A stretch of DNA of 64,000 nucleotides from contig NZ_CP030862.1 in assembly GCF_003325375.1 (NCBI RefSeq), forward strand, positions 1,367,501-1,431,500, written 5' to 3'. Positions within the stretch are counted from its first letter, which is position 1. Each line of letters starts with the position of its first letter. The position numbers were made by a program, and so were the translations under genes. Shown here piece by piece: positions 59,058-64,000 of the stretch. The notes below the pieces were generated by a model that saw nothing but the letters and a program-made list of their open reading frames with translations, had not been told where the DNA came from and made no database searches. Source of the DNA: Streptomyces globosus. Lineage in GTDB: Bacteria; Actinomycetota; Actinomycetes; Streptomycetales; Streptomycetaceae.

Positions 59058-59090
59058 GGGGCCCCGGCCGCACGGCGCGGCCGGGGCCCC
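59058..59090 (+). terminator. terminator after ffh
   Basis: A perfect 14-bp, all-GC stem (59058-59071 with 59077-59090) and a five-base loop, 15 bases after ffh. Confidence 0.85.
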
Positions 59091-59212
59091 GGTGCGTCCG
59101 GGTCCGGACGGGGTGGTCGGGGGTGGCCGGGGGCGGGGGAGCCCGCCCGGAAGCCGCTGCCCGGAATATCCCTTATGGTCGGCCAGGAAGGACGGCAGTA
59201 AGGAGGCCCCCG

Positions 59213-61135
59213 GTGCCCAGCCCCACCCCCGCGCCGCCGCGCGACCGGGCCGACACGCCCTGGCGCTCCGAAGGCGCGCCGCCCTCCCCGCCGAAGAAGA
59301 GGATGCCCGGCGGCTGGCGCTGGCTGATCCTGGCCGCCCTGCTGGTCTTCCTGGCCACCAACCTCGTCCTGTCCTTCTTCAACGAGGGCGACGAGCCGAC
59401 CGTCTCCTACACCGAGTTCAGCAGGCAGGTCGCCGCAGGCAACGTCGCCAGGATCTACGCCAAGGGCGACGCCATCCAGGGCGAACTGAAGGCGAAGCAG
59501 CCCCTCCCCGACGGCGGCAAGGGCGACTACACCAAGTTCACCACCCAGCGCCCCGCCTTCGCCGAGGACGACCTGTGGGCCGAGCTCACCAAGCAGAACA
59601 CGATCGTCACCGCCTCCCCGGTGGTCGTCCAGCGCAGCCTCCTGGCCAACGTCCTGCTCTCGCTCGCCCCGATGCTGCTGCTCGTCCTGCTGTGGGTGCT
59701 CCTCGCCCGGCGGATGGGCTCGGCGCTCGGCGGCGGCCTGGGCGGCATCGGCCGCAAGACCCCGCCCCGGCCCGTGGAGCTCCAGGAGGGCGGCAAGCGC
59801 ACCACCTTCGAGGACGTCGCCGGCATCGACGAGGTCCAGGGCGAACTCCACGACGTCGTCGACTTCCTCAAGAACCCGCAGCGGTACCGTGCGATGGGCG
59901 CCCGCATGCCCGGCGGCGTCCTGCTCGCGGGCCTGCCCGGCACCGGCAAGACGCTGCTCGCCCGGGCGGTGGCCGGTGAGGCGGGCGTGCCGTTCTTCTC
60001 GGCGTCCGCCTCCGAGTTCATCGAGATGATCGTCGGCGTCGGCGCCTCCCGGGTCCGCGAACTGTTCACCGAGGCCCGCAAGGTGGCCCCGGCGATCATC
60101 TTCATCGACGAGATCGACACCATCGGCCGGGCCCGCGGCGCAGGCGGCGGCATCGGCGGCCACGACGAACGCGAGCAGACCCTCAACCAGATCCTGACCG
60201 AAATGGACGGGTTCTCCGGCTCCGAGGGCGTGGTCGTGATCGCCGCCACCAACCGCGCGGACGTCCTCGACCCCGCCCTCACCCGCCCCGGCCGCTTCGA
60301 CCGCACCGTCACGGTCTCCCCGCCCGACAAGAGCGGCCGCGAGGCGATCCTGCGCATCCACACCCGCGAGATCCCCCTCGCCCCGGACGCCGACCTCGCG
60401 CAGATGGCCGCCACCACGCCCGGCATGACCGGCGCCGAACTCGCCAACCTCGCCAACGAGGCCGCCCTCCTCGCCGTCAAGCGGGGGCGCGACCGGGTCA
60501 CCCAGGGCGACCTCTCCGAAGCCCTGGAGAAGGTCCAGCTCGGCGCGGAGCGCCCGCTCGTCATGCCCCGGGAGGAGCGCCGGCGCACCGCCTACCACGA
60601 GAGCGGCCACGCCCTGCTCGGCATGCTCCACCCGGGTGCGGACCCCGTACGCAAGATCACGATCGTGCCCCGCGGCCGGGCGCTCGGCGTCACCCTCTCC
60701 ACCCCGGAGGCCGACCGGTACGCCTACACCGAGGAGTACCTGCGCGGCCGGATCATCGGCGCGCTCGGCGGCATGGCGGCCGAGCACACCGTCTACGACG
60801 TGATCACCACCGGCTCCGAGAACGACCTGGAGCAGGTCACCGGCATCGTCCGCGGCATGGTCGGCCGCTGGGGCATGAGCGAGCGCATCGGCCGCCTCAC
60901 CGCTGTCCCCTCCGACGGGCAGAGCCCGTACGGCCTGGCCGCGGCCCCCGCCACCCTCGACGCGGTGGACGCCGAGATGCGGCGGATCGTGGACGAGTGC
61001 TACACCGAGGCCTGCCGCCTGCTGCGCGAGCACCGGCCGAAGCTCGACGCCCTCGCCGAGGCGCTGCTCGCGAACGAGACCCTCGACGAGGCCGCCGCCT
61101 ACGCCGCGGCGGGCATCCCGCGCACCCCCGCGTGA
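59213..61135 (+). CDS. ftsH: FtsH-family AAA+ zinc metalloprotease
   Basis: A 640-residue membrane protease. A basic, Pro-rich N-terminus is followed by TM1 ([20 protein letters not shown]), an extracytoplasmic FtsH_ext domain, TM2 ([17 protein letters not shown]), an AAA domain with Walker A GLPGTGKT (near 240), Walker [12 protein letters not shown] motif [21 protein letters not shown], and zinc site HESGH at 462-466. It degrades membrane and regulatory proteins. Streptomyces has a main FtsH elsewhere; this one after ffh looks like a paralogue. AAGGAGG stands before the GTG at 59213; the in-frame start at 59123 is rejected. Confidence 0.94.
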   Translation: MPSPTPAPPRDRADTPWRSEGAPPSPPKKRMPGGWRWLILAALLVFLATNLVLSFFNEGDEPTVSYTEFSRQVAAGNVARIYAKGDAIQGELKAKQPLPDGGKGDYTKFTTQRPAFAEDDLWAELTKQNTIVTASPVVVQRSLLANVLLSLAPMLLLVLLWVLLARRMGSALGGGLGGIGRKTPPRPVELQEGGKRTTFEDVAGIDEVQGELHDVVDFLKNPQRYRAMGARMPGGVLLAGLPGTGKTLLARAVAGEAGVPFFSASASEFIEMIVGVGASRVRELFTEARKVAPAIIFIDEIDTIGRARGAGGGIGGHDEREQTLNQILTEMDGFSGSEGVVVIAATNRADVLDPALTRPGRFDRTVTVSPPDKSGREAILRIHTREIPLAPDADLAQMAATTPGMTGAELANLANEAALLAVKRGRDRVTQGDLSEALEKVQLGAERPLVMPREERRRTAYHESGHALLGMLHPGADPVRKITIVPRGRALGVTLSTPEADRYAYTEEYLRGRIIGALGGMAAEHTVYDVITTGSENDLEQVTGIVRGMVGRWGMSERIGRLTAVPSDGQSPYGLAAAPATLDAVDAEMRRIVDECYTEACRLLREHRPKLDALAEALLANETLDEAAAYAAAGIPRTPA

Positions 61136-61163
61136 CGGCCGGCCGCGGCCGGGCCGGGAGCCG

Positions 61164-61844
61164 TCACGGCACCCGGGCCAGGACGTACCGCAGGATGTTC
61201 GGCAGCCACACCGAGCCGTCGCTTCGCTCGTACGGGTGAAGGGCCTCCGCAAGCTCCTTCTCCACCTGCCCGGTGTCGCCCGCGGAGCCGTACAGCCCCG
61301 TCGACAGCAGCCCGCGCACCGCGCTGTCGGCGTCCGCGTACCCGAACGGGCAGAACACCCGCCCCGAGCCGTCGGGCCGCAGCCCGGCCGCCGACACCAG
61401 CGCCTCCAGGTCCTGCGGGGCCGGCCCGCCGCCCGGCACCGAGGGGACCGTGCACCGCTCCGCGGGCCCCCAGCCCGCCAGGACCACCGCGGCGCCGCTG
61501 CGCAGCGACGGCAGGGCCGCGGCGAGCGCCGCCCGGGAGGGCGCGAAGGCGAACAGCACGTCGTACGGGCGCCCGCCGGGCCCCGGCGCCGCCGGCAGCA
61601 CGTCCAGCAGCCGCTCGCGCGCCAGGGCCCGCCGCTCGGGGTCCGCCTCCACCCCCGTCGCGGCGGCGCCCCGGCCCTCGGCCAGCAGCAGGGCCAGACC
61701 GGCCCCGCAGTCCAGGCCCAGCAGCCGGTCGCCGGGACCGACCCCCAGCCGGTCGTAGACCGTCTCGTACAGCGGTACGAGCATCCGTTCCTGGATCTCC
61801 GCCCAGTCGCGGGCGACGAGTGTCGGCGTAGGCGTAGGTGTCAT
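61164..61844 (-). CDS. SAM-dependent methyltransferase-like protein
   Basis: A 226-residue class I methyltransferase fold. DRLLGLDCGAGLALLLAEGRGA is motif I, followed by GVEADPERRALARERL (motif II acidic residue), DVLFAFAP and SGAAVVLAGWGP. The C-terminal half (FCPFGYADADSAVRGLLSTGL) resembles SAM methyltransferases whose substrate is unknown. The Pro/Thr-rich start MTPTPTPTLVARDWAEIQ is chosen because AGGAG lies upstream; a longer frame to 61982 overlaps the proS start. It converges with ftsH and diverges from proS. Confidence 0.82.
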   Translation of the reverse strand: MTPTPTPTLVARDWAEIQERMLVPLYETVYDRLGVGPGDRLLGLDCGAGLALLLAEGRGAAATGVEADPERRALARERLLDVLPAAPGPGGRPYDVLFAFAPSRAALAAALPSLRSGAAVVLAGWGPAERCTVPSVPGGGPAPQDLEALVSAAGLRPDGSGRVFCPFGYADADSAVRGLLSTGLYGSAGDTGQVEKELAEALHPYERSDGSVWLPNILRYVLARVP

Positions 61845-61975
61845 CGAAAGAGCGCTCCTGATTCCTTGTCGCCCCCTTGCCCCCGATGCCAGGGAACTCC
61901 CCATCCGCCCCCGCGTCCAGAGGAGTGCGCCACCCGATTCACGGATCGCCCCCCGGGCGCCGTACCATTCGCGCC

Positions 61976-63388
61976 ATGGCAAAGGCTCCCGTTCTCACCC
62001 CCCAGGCGGAGGATTTCCCCCGCTGGTACCAGGATCTGATCAACAAGGCCGAGCTGGCCGACAACGGCCCGGTGCGCGGCACCATGGTCATCCGGCCGTA
62101 CGGCTACGGGCTGTGGGAGCGGATGCAGCAGGAGATGGACGCGCGCATCAAGGAAGCGGGCGCCCAGAACGCCTACTTCCCGATGTTCATCCCGCAGTCC
62201 TACCTGACCAGGGAGGCCGAGCACGTCGAGGGCTTCGCCCCCGAGCTCGCGGTCGTCACGCACGGCGGCGGCAAGCAGCTCGAGGAGCCGGTCGTGGTGC
62301 GCCCGACCTCCGAGACGATCATCAACGACTACTTCTCGAAGTGGGTCCAGAGCTACCGCGACCTGCCGCTGCTGATCAACCAGTGGGCGAACGTGGTCCG
62401 CTGGGAGATGCGCCCGCGCGTCTTCCTCCGGACGAGCGAGTTCCTCTGGCAGGAGGGCCACACGGCCCACGCCACGTACGAGGACGCCCGCGACTACGCG
62501 GCCCGGATCCACCGCGACGTGTACGGCGACTTCATGGTCAACGTGCTCGGCATCGACGTCGTGCTCGGCCGCAAGACGCCGAAGGAGCGCTTCGCCGGCG
62601 CCATCAACACCCTCACGCTGGAGGGCATGATGGGCGACGGCAAGGCCCTCCAGATGGGCACGAGCCACGAGCTCGGCCAGAACTTCGCCAAGGCGTTCCA
62701 CACCCAGTACCTGTCGAAGGACAGCAAGCAGGAGTACGTCTGGCAGACCTCCTGGGGCGTGTCGACCCGCATGGTCGGCGGCCTGATCATGTCCCACGGC
62801 GACGACAACGGCCTGCGCGTGCCGCCGCGGCTGGCGCACGTCCAGGTCGTGGTCATGGCGATCAAGGGCGACGAGGCCGTGGCGAAGGTCCGCGAGCTGG
62901 GCGACCGCCTGAAGGCCGCAGGCATCCGCGTCCACGTGGACGACCGCGTCGACATCCCCTTCGGCCGCCGCGCGGTGGACTGGGAGCTCAAGGGCGTCCC
63001 GGTCCGCGTCGAGATCGGCCCCCGCGACCTCGAGGCCGGCACCGCGATGCTGGCCCGCCGGATCCCCGGCGGCAAGGAGCCGGTGCAGATCGACGCCCTG
63101 GCCGACCTGCTGCCCAAGGTGCTGGACGAGGACCAGGCGCAGCTGCTGCGCGAGTCCCGCGAGCGCCGCGAGGCCCGCACCTCCGACGTCTCCACGCTGG
63201 AGGAGGCCGCCGAGGCCGCGGCCGCCGGCGGCTGGGCGCGGATCCCGTGGGCCGACCTCGGCCCCGAGGGCGAGGCCAAGCTGGGCGAGCAGGCCGTCAC
63301 CGTGCGCTGCCTGGTCGCCGAGGACGGGTCGGTGCCCGAGTCGGACGACGCCCCCGGTACGCTCGCCATCGTCGCGCGCTCGTACTGA
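61976..63388 (+). CDS. proS: prolyl-tRNA synthetase, archaeal/eukaryotic-type
   Basis: A 470-residue class II synthetase of the short type-3 family: FPRWYQDLINKAELADNGPVRG at the start, motif 2 region VRWEMRPRVFLRTSEFLWQEGHTAH, motif 3 GGLIMSHGDDNGLRVPPRLA, then an anticodon-binding domain and a C-terminal domain. It lacks the long editing insertion of the usual bacterial ProRS. Many Streptomyces also have the bacterial form, so this may be a second enzyme. The ATG at 61976 has no binding site; TACCAT sits nine bases upstream and may be a -10, suggesting a leaderless mRNA. Confidence 0.93.
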   Translation: MAKAPVLTPQAEDFPRWYQDLINKAELADNGPVRGTMVIRPYGYGLWERMQQEMDARIKEAGAQNAYFPMFIPQSYLTREAEHVEGFAPELAVVTHGGGKQLEEPVVVRPTSETIINDYFSKWVQSYRDLPLLINQWANVVRWEMRPRVFLRTSEFLWQEGHTAHATYEDARDYAARIHRDVYGDFMVNVLGIDVVLGRKTPKERFAGAINTLTLEGMMGDGKALQMGTSHELGQNFAKAFHTQYLSKDSKQEYVWQTSWGVSTRMVGGLIMSHGDDNGLRVPPRLAHVQVVVMAIKGDEAVAKVRELGDRLKAAGIRVHVDDRVDIPFGRRAVDWELKGVPVRVEIGPRDLEAGTAMLARRIPGGKEPVQIDALADLLPKVLDEDQAQLLRESRERREARTSDVSTLEEAAEAAAAGGWARIPWADLGPEGEAKLGEQAVTVRCLVAEDGSVPESDDAPGTLAIVARSY

Positions 63389-63409
63389 CGCGCGCGCTCC
63401 CGCCATCGC

Positions 63410-63444
63410 GCCCCGGCGCGCGGCCGACCGCCGCGCGCCGGGGC
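63410..63444 (+). terminator. terminator after proS
   Basis: A 14-bp GC-rich stem (63410-63423 with 63431-63444) and seven-base loop, 21 bases after proS. Confidence 0.8.
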
Positions 63445-63598
63445 TGATGTTTCACAGTCGGCGTTGTGTACCGACTCCTCCTGGGATCGGCGCACCCGTC
63501 CTCGTCGTCGCGCATCAGGCACAACTGACGGGTACGTGCAAAAAATTTGGAATGGCCCGGAATCGGAACACCGGGGGCCTTCGGCTCGTTGTCACGAC

Positions 63599-64000
63599 GT
63601 GAGCACGACACCACCTGTTCTCGCCGCAGAGCTGGCGCAGGCGTGGGCCGACATTCAGCGGCACCACCCCGAGCTGCCGGACCTTGCCGCGCCCGAGTCC
63701 CTGATCGGAGAGTCCTCGTCCGCCTGCGGCGCGGAGCTCTCCTTCGAGCGACTGCTGCACGAGGCAGTCCACGGCATCGCCGCCGCCCGCGGAGTGCGCG
63801 ACACCTCCCGGGCCGGCCGCTACCACAACCGCAGATTCCTCGCGATCGCCGAGGAGATGGGACTGGACCATTCCGACGAGCCGCATCCGAGCAGCGGCTT
63901 CTCGCTGGTCACGCTCAACGCGGAGGCCAAGAGGCGCTACCGCCCGACCATCGAGCGCCTCCAGCGCGCCCTGAAGGCCCACACGGCGGCCACGACGGCC
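63599..64000 (+). CDS. HExxH-containing SprT-like protein (partial, cut by window end)
   Basis: An open frame of 134 codons starts at the GTG 63599 and runs past the window. It reads STTPPVLAAELAQAWADIQRHH, then FERLLHEAVHGIAAARGVRDTS with an HEAVH zinc-protease-like motif near residue 54, then AGRYHNRRFLAIAEEMGLDH and TLNAEAKRRYRPTIERLQRAL. The HEAVH plus following RYHNRRF resembles SprT-like metalloproteins often found on actinobacterial plasmids and integrative elements. The upstream 60 bases are unusually A/T-rich (AAAAAATTT at 63540). No good binding site is seen. Function unknown. Confidence 0.75.
   Translation, partial: MSTTPPVLAAELAQAWADIQRHHPELPDLAAPESLIGESSSACGAELSFERLLHEAVHGIAAARGVRDTSRAGRYHNRRFLAIAEEMGLDHSDEPHPSSGFSLVTLNAEAKRRYRPTIERLQRALKAHTAATTA

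Overview
The window is a piece of Streptomyces chromosome (or a very close relative in the Streptomycetaceae). GC is very high and third codon positions are almost always G or C. GTG and TTG starts are common behind GGAGG-type ribosome binding sites. The gene order gltX, ndgR-leuCD, hup, gpsA-ddl, thiL, recG-rsmD-coaD, rpmF-rnc-mutM, smc, ftsY, nsdA, amtB-glnK-glnD, ffh is the conserved core order of the genus. NsdA and the conservons (cvn operons) are also streptomycete hallmarks. I see no rRNA, no CRISPR array, no complete insertion sequence and no biosynthetic gene cluster.

Layout. 1-2.8 kb: the end of a gene for a Gly/Phe-rich protein, a YceI protein, and the acyl-CoA carboxylase pair accB-accE. 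2.9-13.3 kb: two tandem conservons on the minus strand, each with a sensor-kinase-like CvnA, a Roadblock protein CvnB, a DUF742 protein CvnC and a small GTPase CvnD. 13.3-18 kb: a small repeat-bearing protein, an FAH-family enzyme, gltX, a HAD hydrolase, and a five-tRNA array Gln-Glu-Glu-Gln-Glu. 18-29 kb: leucine biosynthesis (ndgR regulator diverging from leuCD), the histone-like hup gene, the F420 gene cofC with an in-frame C-terminal extension, phospholipid synthesis (plsC-gpsA), ddl, a DUF3515 lipoprotein, a stand-alone Lrp ligand-binding domain, and thiamine genes thiL-thiD. 29-41 kb: rpmB, a DAK2 kinase-like gene, recG, rsmD, coaD, a DivIVA-like coiled-coil protein, the yceD-rpmF-rnc-mutM group, an HxlR regulator, a CAP-domain exoprotein and acylphosphatase. 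41-50 kb: smc, a glucose-permease-like transporter, a deletion-ridden luciferase-like monooxygenase pseudogene, an NCS1 permease and ftsY. 50-64 kb: a primase/polymerase-like orphan, nsdA, amtB-glnK-glnD behind a GlnR-type box, ffh, a second-type ftsH, a methyltransferase, an archaeal/eukaryotic-type proS, and the start of an HExxH protein cut by the window edge.

How it fits together. Several blocks are functional units. gltX lies beside tRNA-Glu and tRNA-Gln genes, which in actinobacteria without GlnRS are both charged by GluRS. NdgR faces its known target leuCD. The nitrogen cassette amtB-glnK-glnD is overlapped or tightly spaced. ftsY, ffh and ftsH bring SRP-dependent membrane insertion and membrane quality control together.

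Most notable observations. The two cvnD genes are identical over a 603-bp tract and the two cvnB genes nearly so, while cvnA and cvnC have diverged. This points to gene conversion keeping the output GTPases the same under two different sensors. The long, disordered CvnA tails nevertheless end in a shared basic motif. Other signals are the NPRRT-repeat microprotein, the CofC fusion, a Pro/Ala insertion in the SMC hinge, a 20-bp-arm inverted repeat before thiL, and a structured leader at rpmB. All comparisons were made by eye within the window; no database search was run.
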